Positions 1 through 7,460 are shown, numbered from the stretch's first letter. The stretch: 21,548 nucleotides of DNA from an uncultured Cetobacterium sp. (GCA_900766645.1 CAAFWD010000156.1:1-21548); one strand, 5' to 3'. A program made the numbers and translations. The notes: generated from the letters alone by a model not told the origin.

Positions 1-368
1 ACATTTTTAGAATCTCTATCAGCATGATCTTGATAAGCTAAACCAAGACCTAAATCAAATTGAGGCCAAGATTTATACATCTCTATAGCAAATTCATAAC
101 CAGACTCATCAGTATCTTTAGACAGAACTTTATATCCATCATAAGATTCATCTCCATACTCAGACCAGAAGTCCCATCCTCCTCTAAGTTCTACATAACC
201 CCAAGGTTCAGCAACTACAGGAAGAACAACAACTTCTTCAACAACAGGCTCAGGTTCAACCATAACCTCTTTAGAACTAGTTGTCATAGGTTCAGCTAGC
301 ATCTCTTTTGCTTGAGCACTAACTCCAACAACTAACAGCGAACAAAGAACTAATGCTAATTTTTTCAT
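1..368 (-). CDS. Outer-membrane protein, N-terminal part (runs off the window)
   Basis: Reading the minus strand from ATG at 368 gives 122 codons with no stop before the window edge. The first 20 residues (MKKLALVLCSLLVVGVSAQA) form a Sec signal peptide: two lysines, a hydrophobic core, and an A-Q-A signal-peptidase I site before KE. The mature part starts with an acidic Pro/Glu/Val-rich stretch (about residues 24-58). Alternating aromatic and polar strands follow (WGYVELRGGWDFW, later FDLGLGLAYQ), as expected for an outer-membrane beta-barrel. The signal peptide and the Pro/Glu linker resemble fusobacterial FomA-type porins, but the exact family is inference. A strong ribosome-binding site (GGGAGG on the minus strand, around 377-383) precedes the start. 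The gene diverges from thiD, and a perfect inverted repeat lies 47-67 bases upstream of its start codon. Confidence 0.8.
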   Translation of the reverse strand, partial: MKKLALVLCSLLVVGVSAQAKEMLAEPMTTSSKEVMVEPEPVVEEVVVLPVVAEPWGYVELRGGWDFWSEYGDESYDGYKVLSKDTDESGYEFAIEMYKSWPQFDLGLGLAYQDHADRDSKN

Positions 369-414
369 AATTAAAACCTCCCTATAATAAAAGTGCTAAT
401 TTCTAAAAATAAGG

Positions 415-435
415 ATATTTCATCCTATGAAATAT
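415..435. promoter_or_regulatory. Perfect inverted repeat (candidate operator)
   Basis: The two 9-base arms, ATATTTCAT (415-423) and ATGAAATAT (427-435), are exact reverse complements separated by CCT. The element lies between the divergent outer-membrane protein gene and thiD, 47-67 bases upstream of the former's ATG and about 33 bases from the thiD -35 box. A 9+9 perfect dyad with a short centre is the size of a dimeric repressor site. No T-tract follows on either strand, so it does not look like a terminator. The bound protein is unknown. Confidence 0.45.
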
Positions 436-467
436 ATATACTAAAAAAATAAATAAATCTTTTATTT

Positions 468-496
468 TTGTAATGAAAATTAAGATGTGATATAAT
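468..496 (+). promoter_or_regulatory. Promoter of thiD
   Basis: A -35 box TTGTAA (468-473) is separated by 17 bases from a perfect -10 box TATAAT (491-496). The -10 is preceded by TG plus one base (488-490), the extended -10 pattern. The distance to the thiD ATG at 545 leaves a leader of about 40 bases. Confidence 0.7.
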
Positions 497-544
497 TTAT
501 CTGAAAAAACTTAACATTTAATAAGGTGTTCTGGGAGGGTAAAA

Positions 545-1348
545 ATGAAAAAAATTTTAACAATAGCAGGATCAGATTCATGTGGTGGGGCAGGGATACA
601 GGCAGATTTAAAAGCTATGAGTGCCAACGGAACTTTTGGTATGAGTGTTATAACAGCAGTAACTGCTCAAAACTCTATGGGAGTTTTTGATGTTCAAGAG
701 ATTTCAGATAAAGTTATAGAAAAGCAGATAGAAGTAATATTTGATGATATAGATGTGGATGCAGTAAAGATAGGAATGCTTTCAAGCATTTCAATAATTG
801 AAACTGTTTCTAAAGGATTAAAAAAATATAAACCTAAAAATGTAGTTATAGATCCAGTTATGATATCAAAAAGTGGTTATTCATTACTACTGGATTCAGC
901 AGTGGAGAAAATGAAAGATTTTGTTTCAATGGCAGATCTTTTAACTCCAAATATTCCTGAAGCGGAAGTGCTAACAGGAATGGAAATTAAAAATGAAGAG
1001 GACATGATTAATGCAGCTAAAAAGATTCAGAAGATGGGTGTGAAAAATATACTGTTAAAAGGTGGACATAGAGAGGATAATTGTACAGATATTTTATTGA
1101 CGGAAAATGGAGATGTTATAAAGTATACTGGAGAAAGATTTGACACTAAAAATACTCATGGAACAGGGTGTACGCTGTCTTCAACTATAGCAGCTTATTT
1201 AGGAAAAGGATACTCCATGGAGGAAGCTGTAAAAATTGGAAAAGAGTATATAACAGAAGCTATAAAAAATTCTTTTTCAGTTGGAGAGGGAGTAGGGCCA
1301 GTAGGTCACTTTGTGGATCTTTATAAAAAAGCTGGAATGAAATATTAA
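545..1348 (+). CDS. thiD: Hydroxymethylpyrimidine/phosphomethylpyrimidine kinase
   Basis: A 267-residue kinase of the ribokinase-like ThiD/PdxK family. It phosphorylates HMP and then HMP-phosphate to HMP pyrophosphate, the pyrimidine half of thiamine; some homologues act on pyridoxal or pyridoxine. Visible signatures are the substrate-binding start GSDSCGGAGIQADLK (residues 9-23), DPVM (103-106), TPNIPEAEVL (134-143) and the anion-hole and catalytic motif HGTGCTLSS (205-213, Cys209). Length matches ThiD. ATG 545 has GGGAGG just upstream and its own promoter. No THI-box riboswitch is visible in the short leader, and no other thiamine gene is in the window, so salvage of HMP is as likely as de novo synthesis. 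It is followed at 23 bases by the pseudouridine synthase gene. Confidence 0.93.
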   Translation: MKKILTIAGSDSCGGAGIQADLKAMSANGTFGMSVITAVTAQNSMGVFDVQEISDKVIEKQIEVIFDDIDVDAVKIGMLSSISIIETVSKGLKKYKPKNVVIDPVMISKSGYSLLLDSAVEKMKDFVSMADLLTPNIPEAEVLTGMEIKNEEDMINAAKKIQKMGVKNILLKGGHREDNCTDILLTENGDVIKYTGERFDTKNTHGTGCTLSSTIAAYLGKGYSMEEAVKIGKEYITEAIKNSFSVGEGVGPVGHFVDLYKKAGMKY

Positions 1349-1371
1349 AAAGTTTTTATGAAAGGGAAAAA

Positions 1372-2322
1372 ATGGAAGGTTATAAGGAAATAATAGAGGT
1401 TGTTGCTACAGAGGAGGATAAAGGAAAAAGATTAGATGCCTTTTTAAGTGAATTTTTTGAAGATGCAACAAGAAGTTATATACAAAAATTAATTGATAAT
1501 CAGAACGTATCAATAGACGGAAAAAATAAAACTAAAAGTGGAAATAAACTAAAAGGAAAAGAAAAAATAATTGTTAAAATTCCAGAAGATGAGGTTTTAG
1601 AAGTGTTACCAGAGGATATTCCTATTGATATAGTTTATGAAGATGAGTATATGGTAGTTATAAATAAAGATCCAGGAGTAATAGTGCATCCAGCTCAAGG
1701 ATTTTATACAGGGACACTTGTAAATGCAGTGCTATTTCATATAAAAGATCTTTCAACAATAAATGGAGTTATAAGACCTGGGATAGTTCATAGATTAGAT
1801 AAAGATACAAGTGGACTGATAGTTATAGCTAAAAATGATGTGGCTCATGTGAAGTTAACACAGATGTTTAAAGATAAAACTATTGAGAAAAGGTACCTAT
1901 GTATATGTAAAGGAAACTTTAAAAATGATAGTGGAAGAATTGAAACTTTAATAGGAAGAGATCCTAGAGATAGAAAAAAAATGGCAGTGGTAAGTGAAAA
2001 TGGAAAAATTGCTATAAGTAATTATGAAGTTATAGATAGTGTTCCAAATTTTTCGTTGGTTGAAGTGGGGATTGAAACAGGAAGAACTCATCAAATAAGA
2101 GTTCATATGAAAAGTTTAAATCATCCAATTGTAGGAGATACTACTTATGGAACAACAACAGATATAGCAAAAAGACAGATGCTTCATTCATACTATTTAA
2201 AAATGAACCATCCTATAACGGAAAAAGAATTAGTTATAGTTGGAGATTTGAAAAAAGATTTTGTGGATGTTTTGAAAAAGTTAAAGTTAGATGCGTCAAA
2301 GGTTAAGAGGTTACAGAAATAA
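1372..2322 (+). CDS. rluD: Ribosomal large-subunit pseudouridine synthase, RluA/RluD family
   Basis: A 316-residue pseudouridine synthase. An N-terminal S4 RNA-binding domain (about residues 18-75) is followed by the RluA-type catalytic domain. The family motif HRLDKDTSGL is at 140-149, with the catalytic aspartate at 143; NKDPGVIVHP (98-107) and GRTHQIRVH (237-245) are the other conserved blocks. RluD isomerises uridines of helix 69 in 23S rRNA; S4-plus-RluA architecture and length fit RluD best, but the exact target cannot be read from sequence, and RluB/RluC-type roles cannot be excluded. The start ATG follows GGGAAAAA, a modest ribosome-binding site. The gene sits 23 bases after thiD and 52 bases before rnhB, and is probably cotranscribed with both. 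Confidence 0.9.
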   Translation: MEGYKEIIEVVATEEDKGKRLDAFLSEFFEDATRSYIQKLIDNQNVSIDGKNKTKSGNKLKGKEKIIVKIPEDEVLEVLPEDIPIDIVYEDEYMVVINKDPGVIVHPAQGFYTGTLVNAVLFHIKDLSTINGVIRPGIVHRLDKDTSGLIVIAKNDVAHVKLTQMFKDKTIEKRYLCICKGNFKNDSGRIETLIGRDPRDRKKMAVVSENGKIAISNYEVIDSVPNFSLVEVGIETGRTHQIRVHMKSLNHPIVGDTTYGTTTDIAKRQMLHSYYLKMNHPITEKELVIVGDLKKDFVDVLKKLKLDASKVKRLQK

Positions 2323-2374
2323 AAAGGAAACCTTTAGAGAAAAAAGTAATAAAGTAAAGTTAGAGGATAAAATT

Positions 2375-2983
2375 ATGGAAATGAAAAATGAAATGTATCT
2401 CTTTGATTTAGAAAATGGAGATATTGTAGGAGTAGATGAGGCAGGAAGAGGGCCTTTAGCTGGACCAGTAGTGGCAGCAGCAGTAAAATTAAAAGAATAC
2501 GATGAAAGATTGGCAAAAATAAATGATTCAAAAAAGTTAAGTGAGAAAATGAGAGAGTCACTTTTTGATGTTGTTTTAAGTTCTTTTCATGTGGGAGTTG
2601 GAATTGCTACAGTTGAAGAGATAGATGAGATAAATATATTAAATGCTACGTTTTTATCTATGAGAAGAGCTTTAGAGGATTTATCTCAAGAGATAGAGAT
2701 AAAAAAAGTTCTAGTAGATGGGAATCATAAAATAAGAGAGTACTCAGGAGATCAAGAACCAGTAATAAAAGGAGATGCTAAGAGTTTAAGCATAGCTGCA
2801 GCTTCTATAATAGCGAAAGTTACTAGAGACAGAATAATGGTTGCAACAGAGGGAAAATATCCAGGGTATGGATTAGCTAAACACAAGGGGTATGGAACAA
2901 AAGTACATAGAGAAGCAATATTAGAAAAAGGAGCTACTGAGATTCATAGAAAAAGTTTTTTAAAAAAGATTCTAGGAGAGTAG
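2375..2983 (+). CDS. rnhB: Ribonuclease HII
   Basis: A 202-residue RNase HII, which nicks the RNA strand of RNA-DNA hybrids and removes misincorporated ribonucleotides. The metal-binding carboxylates are in place: Asp21 and Glu22 in VDEAGRGPLAGP, Asp115 in LVDGNH, Asp134 in KGDAKSLSIAAASIIAK. NDSKKLS (50-56) is the usual substrate-binding strand. The frame stays open upstream to 2291 inside rluD. I choose ATG 2375 because GAGG at 2363-2366 sits at normal spacing and the conserved domain starts 18 residues later. Length (about 200 residues) matches the family. The stop is 3 bases from yraN, the common rnhB-yraN pairing. Confidence 0.95.
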   Translation: MEMKNEMYLFDLENGDIVGVDEAGRGPLAGPVVAAAVKLKEYDERLAKINDSKKLSEKMRESLFDVVLSSFHVGVGIATVEEIDEINILNATFLSMRRALEDLSQEIEIKKVLVDGNHKIREYSGDQEPVIKGDAKSLSIAAASIIAKVTRDRIMVATEGKYPGYGLAKHKGYGTKVHREAILEKGATEIHRKSFLKKILGE

Positions 2984-2986
2984 TTT

Positions 2987-3349
2987 ATGGATAATAGAAA
3001 CAAGGGACACCTTTATGAAAGAAAAGCAAAAGAATATTTAGAAGACCAAGGAGTTAGAGTTCTAGAGTTAAACTATCAAGGAGCCGTTGGGGAGATAGAT
3101 ATAATTGGTTATGAAGGTGATACTCTTGTTTTTTTTGAAGTTAAATATAGAAAAAATAGTAACTATGGTATGCCGATAGAAGCTATTGATAAAAAAAAGT
3201 TAACTAAAATTTATAAAACTGCAAAAGAGTTTGTTGTGAAAAATAGATTGGACAGAGAAAAAATACGTTTTGATGCATTAACTTTTTTTGGAGATGAAAA
3301 AATACAATGGTTAAAAAATATTTTGTGGGGTGATGAGGTTGGAGTATAA
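2987..3349 (+). CDS. yraN: YraN/UPF0102 family nuclease-like protein
   Basis: A 120-residue UPF0102 protein, a small PD-(D/E)xK-fold family related to Holliday-junction resolvases. Visible family marks are the N-terminal helix KGHLYERKAKEYLEDQG, the GEID block at 35-38 and the EVKYR block at 51-55, which together carry the expected active-site acid and lysine residues. Its biological role is not settled in general; the conserved position next to rnhB suggests nucleic-acid maintenance. It begins 3 bases after rnhB, so translation is probably coupled. Its last 17 bases overlap the start of the zinc-ribbon gene. Confidence 0.9.
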   Translation: MDNRNKGHLYERKAKEYLEDQGVRVLELNYQGAVGEIDIIGYEGDTLVFFEVKYRKNSNYGMPIEAIDKKKLTKIYKTAKEFVVKNRLDREKIRFDALTFFGDEKIQWLKNILWGDEVGV

Positions 3350-3581
3350 ATGTTTAAAGTGTGGAAGCTATAAGTACACTGTAAAAACGGCGATAATACC
3401 TGAAAAAAACCCAGGGTTAAAACTAGAAATAGGAACATATTATATAAAAACATGTGTAGAATGTGGATATACAGAGTTTTACTCAGCAAAAATTGTGGAC
3501 AGAGATTTTGAAAAAGTAAAAAAAGAAAAGGCGAAAAAGGCTTTTGCAACTAAGAAAGTTTCTGAAGAAGTACCTGTTTAG
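3333..3581 (+). CDS. Small zinc-ribbon protein (DUF2082-like)
   Basis: An 82-residue protein with two CxxC knuckles, Cys7/Cys10 (YKCLKCGS) and Cys41/Cys44 (TCVECGYTEFY). The spacing and the CGYTEFY ending are characteristic of the DUF2082 zinc-ribbon nucleic-acid-binding family. A lysine-rich tail follows (residues 60-75). The function is unknown; nucleic-acid or protein binding through the ribbon is inference from the fold. I use ATG 3333; the adjacent in-frame GTG at 3330 is an alternative with little difference. The Shine-Dalgarno sequence is weak (GGGG just upstream). It overlaps yraN by 17 bases and comF by 38 bases, so its expression is tied to both. Confidence 0.75.
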   Translation: MRLEYKCLKCGSYKYTVKTAIIPEKNPGLKLEIGTYYIKTCVECGYTEFYSAKIVDRDFEKVKKEKAKKAFATKKVSEEVPV

Positions 3582-4185
3582 CTCAACATGCTCTCTTTGT
3601 GGAGAAGAGAGTAATGGAGAAGATATCTGCAAAAAATGTAGATATAAGCTAAATAGAACAGGATTTTTAAAGAAAAGAGGAACTCTTTATTATTTGTATT
3701 CTTATCATGATGTAAAAAATATAATATGGAATATAAAGTTTAAAAATAGAAGGTATGTTTCTAAAGAGTTAACAGAGTATATAAAAAAAGCAATAGATGA
3801 AATCATAAATGATAAATCAATAGATATTATTATCCCAGTTCCAATAAGTGATAATAGATATTTGGAGAGAGGATTTAATCAAGTAGAAGACATGTTAGAT
3901 CTGTGTAGTATTCCTTATGTAAAAATAAAAAGAATAAAAAATACAGTTCATATGTATGACTTAAAGGATAGCATTCAAAGAAAAGAGAATATATCCAATG
4001 CATTTATTTTAGTTAATAAGGATAGGTTTAAGAATAAAAATATTCTAATTGTTGATGATATAGTTACTACAGGTGCAACTATAGAAGAAATAAAAAAACA
4101 ATTGATAGAAAATGCAGATGTAAAAGAGATATATTGTTTTGCAGTGGCTGTAGCAAAAGGATATTTTAAAAATAAAGAGGGATGA
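3544..4185 (+). CDS. comF: ComF family phosphoribosyltransferase-like protein
   Basis: A 213-residue ComF-type protein. The N-terminus carries the usual four-cysteine zinc site (Cys16, Cys19, Cys29, Cys32). The C-terminal half is a type I phosphoribosyltransferase domain with the PRPP loop VDDIVTTGAT (170-179) and the ComF block PVPISDNRYLERGFNQ (98-113). ComF is needed for single-strand DNA handling during natural transformation in several bacteria; other members may only salvage PRPP-linked metabolites. The start is a TTG at 3544 preceded by AAAAAGG; no ATG lies between it and the first cysteine, so a non-ATG start is forced. It overlaps the zinc-ribbon gene by 38 bases. No other competence gene is in the window. 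Confidence 0.88.
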   Translation: MQLRKFLKKYLFSSTCSLCGEESNGEDICKKCRYKLNRTGFLKKRGTLYYLYSYHDVKNIIWNIKFKNRRYVSKELTEYIKKAIDEIINDKSIDIIIPVPISDNRYLERGFNQVEDMLDLCSIPYVKIKRIKNTVHMYDLKDSIQRKENISNAFILVNKDRFKNKNILIVDDIVTTGATIEEIKKQLIENADVKEIYCFAVAVAKGYFKNKEG

Positions 4186-4190
4186 GTTTA

Positions 4191-4778
4191 ATGGACATTT
4201 TTATAAATGATGAAAGAGTTAATTTTAAGCTAAAAGAAAAGCAAGTAGGGCCTATGATAGAGGAGATTCAAGAGTATCTATCAAAGGAGGGTAAAGTATT
4301 AGCTGAATTAAAAATAAATGGAGTTAAAATAGCGAATGAGCAGGTAGAAATATCTGGAGCAATATATTTAGTTGAGATAAAAAGTAGAACACATAGAGAG
4401 TTAGTAATTGAATCTTTATACTATTTAGAAAAGTATGCAGATAAGTTTTTTGATATACTAGACTCCCCAACTGACGAGATTGATGCTAATCAATTGTATG
4501 ATATGATAGGATTTATAGAGTGGTGTTTGGGAGTTCTTTACTCTATGAAAGAGGTAACTAACATACCATTTATTTACTCAGATTTTGACGAGTATTTAAA
4601 TGACTTTAAAAACTCAACAGATGAGTTAATAGATTCTTTTAAAGCTGGGGATTATGAAAGGGTTATGGAGATACTAGAAATGGAAGTTATATCATATATT
4701 CAGGACTTTGAAGCTAATGGACCAGATTATTTAAAAGAGATTATGGATGAGGAAGCTAGAAAAAATTTATTAAATTAG
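4191..4778 (+). CDS. Conserved-looking protein of unknown function
   Basis: A 195-residue soluble, acidic protein that I do not recognise. Residues 1-67 alternate short strands and one helix (MDIFINDERV... ELKINGVKI... AIYLVEIKS), consistent with a small ubiquitin-like or beta-grasp module. Residues 68-195 are predicted mostly helical, rich in Glu, Asp, Tyr and Leu, with no transmembrane segment or metal motif. ATG 4191 is preferred because AGAGGG at 4176-4181 lies at normal spacing; the ATG at 4182, which overlaps the comF stop, would add three residues but has the ribosome-binding site abutting it. Its place immediately after comF suggests cotranscription but gives no functional clue. Confidence 0.8.
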   Translation: MDIFINDERVNFKLKEKQVGPMIEEIQEYLSKEGKVLAELKINGVKIANEQVEISGAIYLVEIKSRTHRELVIESLYYLEKYADKFFDILDSPTDEIDANQLYDMIGFIEWCLGVLYSMKEVTNIPFIYSDFDEYLNDFKNSTDELIDSFKAGDYERVMEILEMEVISYIQDFEANGPDYLKEIMDEEARKNLLN

Positions 4779-4824
4779 AGAAAAAAATACTCAAAATAGG
4801 ATAAAAATATAGACACGGTGTAAA

Positions 4825-4854
4825 TTGGTAAAAGAATATAAACTGTGTTATTAT
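4825..4854 (+). promoter_or_regulatory. Possible tpiA promoter
   Basis: A -35-like TTGGTA (4825-4830) is 18 bases from TATTAT (4849-4854), 33 bases upstream of the tpiA start. The match is moderate in very AT-rich DNA. A separate transcription start for the glycolytic pair is reasonable because no close coupling to the preceding gene exists (109-base gap). Confidence 0.35.
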
Positions 4855-4887
4855 TTAATAAAAAGGATGTCTAGGAGGAAAGATATA

Positions 4888-5643
4888 ATGAGAAAAACAA
4901 TAATCGCAGGAAACTGGAAAATGAATAAAACTGTAGCAGAAACTAAAGCTATGTTATCTGAATTAAAAGAGTTAACAAAAGATGTTCAAGGAGTAGAGGT
5001 TGTTATTGGAGCTCCATTTACAGCATTAGAGTCAGCTGTTAAAACAGTAGAGGGATCAAGAATTGCAATTGCAGCTCAAAATATGTATCCAAAAGCATCA
5101 GGAGCATATACTGGAGAAATATCTCCAGAGATGTTAAAAGAGATTGGAGTGACATATGTAATATTAGGACACTCTGAGAGAAGAGAGTATTTCAATGAGA
5201 CTAATGAATTTATAAATGAAAAAGTAAAGTGTGCTTTAGCTAACGGAATTACACCAATTCTTTGTATTGGAGAGAAGTTAGAAGAGAGAGAAACTGGAAA
5301 AACTAAAGAGGTTAATGAAAAGCAAGTAAGAGAAGGACTAGCAGGATTAACTTCAGAAGAAGCTATAAAAGTTGTTGTAGCTTATGAGCCAGTATGGGCA
5401 ATAGGAACAGGAAAAACAGCTACACCAGAGATGGCAGAGGAAACTCATAAAGAGATTAGAGATGTTTTAACTTCTATGTTTGGTGCTGAAGCGGCAGCAG
5501 AGATCACAATTCAGTACGGTGGATCTATGAATGCTAAAAATGCAAAAGAGCTTTTAGCTATGGAAAATATAGATGGTGGTTTAGTAGGTGGAGCATCATT
5601 AGAAGCAGCTACATTTATCGAGGTTATTAAAGCAGGAGTATAA
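4888..5643 (+). CDS. tpiA: Triosephosphate isomerase
   Basis: A 251-residue TIM-barrel enzyme interconverting dihydroxyacetone phosphate and glyceraldehyde 3-phosphate in glycolysis. Active-site residues are all visible: Asn9 and Lys11 in AGNWKMNKT, His95 in GHSERRE, and Glu167 at the start of flexible loop 6 (AYEPVWAIGTGKTATP). The phosphate-binding glycines appear near the end in DGGLVGGASL. Length matches bacterial TpiA. The frame is open upstream to 4825, but ATG 4888 is chosen because a perfect AGGAGG (4873-4878) precedes it and it aligns with the universal N-terminus. The stop lies 43 bases before gpmI, so the two are probably one operon. Confidence 0.97.
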   Translation: MRKTIIAGNWKMNKTVAETKAMLSELKELTKDVQGVEVVIGAPFTALESAVKTVEGSRIAIAAQNMYPKASGAYTGEISPEMLKEIGVTYVILGHSERREYFNETNEFINEKVKCALANGITPILCIGEKLEERETGKTKEVNEKQVREGLAGLTSEEAIKVVVAYEPVWAIGTGKTATPEMAEETHKEIRDVLTSMFGAEAAAEITIQYGGSMNAKNAKELLAMENIDGGLVGGASLEAATFIEVIKAGV

Positions 5644-5686
5644 TTAATTTAAGGTAGCACTTTGTAGTTAAGTAGGAGGTAGAAAA

Positions 5687-7210
5687 ATGGCAAAAAAACC
5701 TTTAATGTTAATGATATTAGATGGATGGGGATATAATCCAAATTCAGAGGAGAAAAATGCAATAGCAGCAGCAGATCCTCAAAATTTTAAAAAATTATTC
5801 GAAAACTATCCACATACTTTTATAAAAGCATCAGGAGAAGCTGTAGGATTACCAGAGGGACAAATGGGGAACTCAGAGGTAGGACATTTAAACTTAGGTG
5901 CAGGAAGAGTTGTGTATCAACCCTTAGTTGAGATTACAAAAGAGATTAGAGATGGAGAGTTCTTTGTAAAAGAGAAAGTTGTAGAGGCTTTTAATTATGC
6001 AAAGGATAATAATAAAGGGATTCACTTCATGGGACTTTTATCTGATGGAGGAGTTCACTCTCATATAAACCATTTATTTGGTCTTTTAGAGATGGCTAAA
6101 AAAACAGGATTAGAAAAAGTTTACGTTCATGCATTTATGGATGGAAGAGATACTGCACCTACTTCAGGACTTGGTTATATGAAGAGCTTACAAGAGAAAA
6201 TTGTAGAGCTTGGTGTAGGAGTTGTATCATCTATGTCAGGTAGATATTATTCAATGGATAGAGATACAAACTGGGAAAGAACGGAAAAAGCTTATAATGC
6301 AATTGTAGGAAAGTTAAATGTAACTACAGATACTCCAGTTAGAGTTATAGAGGATTCATACAAGAGAGAGGTTACAGACGAGTTCATCGATCCTGTATTC
6401 TTTGTAGAAGGTGGAGAGGTAAAAGAGGGAGATGTAATTATCAACTTTAACTTTAGACCTGATAGAGCTAGACAAATAACAAGAGCTTTAAATGATAAGG
6501 AGTTTAAAGGATTCCCTAGAGATAAATTTTTAGCTCCTAAGTTCTACTGTATGAGACAATATGACTCTACAATAGATGCAGAGATTATCTATGAAGATAA
6601 AGATATTGCAAATACTTTAGGAGAGATAATCGCAAATAATGGATTAAATCAATTAAGAACAGCAGAAACAGAAAAATATGCTCACGTTACATTCTTCTTC
6701 AATGGAGGAAAAGAAGCTGAATTTGTTGGAGAGGGAAGAACTCTTATTCCGTCGCCAAAAGTGGCAACATATGATTTGCAGCCTGAGATGTCAGCTCCAG
6801 AGTTAACAAATGCAGTTTTAGAAGCTTTAAATGAAGATAAATATGATGTTATTATTATGAACTTTGCAAATCCAGATATGGTAGGACATACTGGAATCTT
6901 CGATGCTGCAGTAAAAGCTGTGCAGGCAGTTGATAAAGGTGTAGGAGAGATTGTTAATAAAATTTTAGAATTAGATGGAACAGTTCTTATAACAGCAGAC
7001 CATGGAAATGCTGAAAAAATGGAGGATCCAGAAACTCATGGAGCATTTACTGCACATACAACATATGATGTACCATTAATATATGTTTCAAATGAGTTTA
7101 AAGGTGAATTAAATCCAGGGAAATTAGCAGATGTGGCTCCTACAATGTTAGAAATATTAAACATAGAGAAGCCAGCTGAAATGAATGGAGTTTCACTAAT
7201 AAAAAAATAA
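5687..7210 (+). CDS. gpmI: 2,3-bisphosphoglycerate-independent phosphoglycerate mutase
   Basis: A 507-residue iPGM of the alkaline-phosphatase superfamily, converting 3- to 2-phosphoglycerate with two manganese ions. Visible are Asp12 in MILDGWGYNP, the phosphorylated Ser63 in GQMGNSEVGHLNLGAG, the inserted phosphotransferase-domain motifs DGRDTAPTSG and SGRYYSMDRD, the substrate arginines in NFRPDRARQ, and the C-terminal metal ligands in TADHGNAEKM and AHTTYDVP. Length is normal (about 505-515). AGGAGGT is placed well upstream of the ATG. It pairs with tpiA. The promoter of the next transcription unit starts at the base after its stop codon, and no terminator for gpmI itself is visible before it. 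Confidence 0.97.
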   Translation: MAKKPLMLMILDGWGYNPNSEEKNAIAAADPQNFKKLFENYPHTFIKASGEAVGLPEGQMGNSEVGHLNLGAGRVVYQPLVEITKEIRDGEFFVKEKVVEAFNYAKDNNKGIHFMGLLSDGGVHSHINHLFGLLEMAKKTGLEKVYVHAFMDGRDTAPTSGLGYMKSLQEKIVELGVGVVSSMSGRYYSMDRDTNWERTEKAYNAIVGKLNVTTDTPVRVIEDSYKREVTDEFIDPVFFVEGGEVKEGDVIINFNFRPDRARQITRALNDKEFKGFPRDKFLAPKFYCMRQYDSTIDAEIIYEDKDIANTLGEIIANNGLNQLRTAETEKYAHVTFFFNGGKEAEFVGEGRTLIPSPKVATYDLQPEMSAPELTNAVLEALNEDKYDVIIMNFANPDMVGHTGIFDAAVKAVQAVDKGVGEIVNKILELDGTVLITADHGNAEKMEDPETHGAFTAHTTYDVPLIYVSNEFKGELNPGKLADVAPTMLEILNIEKPAEMNGVSLIKK

Positions 7211-7239
7211 TTGACATTTAATACTATAAATGTTATTCT
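7211..7239 (+). promoter_or_regulatory. Promoter of the lysine-riboswitch transcript
   Basis: A perfect -35 TTGACA (7211-7216) lies 17 bases from a -10 TATTCT (7234-7239). The predicted start near 7246 falls just upstream of the riboswitch P1 helix at 7264, which is the expected arrangement. Confidence 0.75.
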
Positions 7240-7263
7240 TATTTAAGTTTCGAAAAATAAAAT

Positions 7264-7439
7264 ATTTTAGGTAGAGGTTGCAGACAACAAGAGTACCTTA
7301 AAGGAGCTAGACAAAGCGATGATTTTAAGAGAAAGGGAAGTTTGCCGAAATGAGGATTATGTCAAAAATTCTTATTGGGTGCATGGAGAATATCTATGTA
7401 ACTGTCATTGAAATTTTTCAATGTTGAGCTATCCAAAAT
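7264..7439 (+). ncRNA. Lysine riboswitch (L-box)
   Basis: This 176-base leader carries the conserved core of the lysine riboswitch. AGAGGTTGCAGA sits just after the 5' P1 strand and AGTACC follows about 20 bases later. The central block AGGGAAGTTTGCCGAAA is at about 7334-7350. TTGGGTGCATGGA and TCTATGTAACTGTCA form the last hairpin (about 7374-7408). P1 pairs ATTTTAGGTAG (7264-7274) with CTATCCAAAAT (7429-7439), with one G-U pair and one mismatch. In this class, lysine stabilises P1 and lets the downstream terminator form, turning the gene off. GGTAG in the 5' P1 strand could instead pair with CTACC in the terminator's left arm, a possible antiterminator contact (inference). Size, core motifs and the gene it precedes all agree. 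Confidence 0.92.
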
Positions 7440-7460
7440 TTGTGAATAAATTTGCAGATT

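Noticed and set aside
60..299. Small + strand open frame opposite the outer-membrane protein
   Set aside because: It is antisense to a clear coding frame with a signal peptide, and has no ribosome-binding site or family features.
341..368. LVLC in the signal peptide of the outer-membrane protein as a lipobox
   Set aside because: The cysteine is residue 9, too close to the N-terminus for a lipoprotein signal peptide, and a good signal-peptidase I site (AQA) follows at residues 18-20.
497..544. A TPP (THI-box) riboswitch before thiD
   Set aside because: The leader from the predicted start to the ATG is only about 40 bases and has no CTGAGA or ACCTGA-type core.
2291..2374. N-terminal extension of rnhB inside rluD
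   Set aside because: The added 28 residues are basic and low-complexity, unlike RNase HII, while ATG 2375 has its own ribosome-binding site next to the conserved domain.
4825..4887. N-terminal extension of tpiA
   Set aside because: The start would be a TTG lying in a candidate promoter; the normal TpiA N-terminus and a perfect AGGAGG support ATG 4888.
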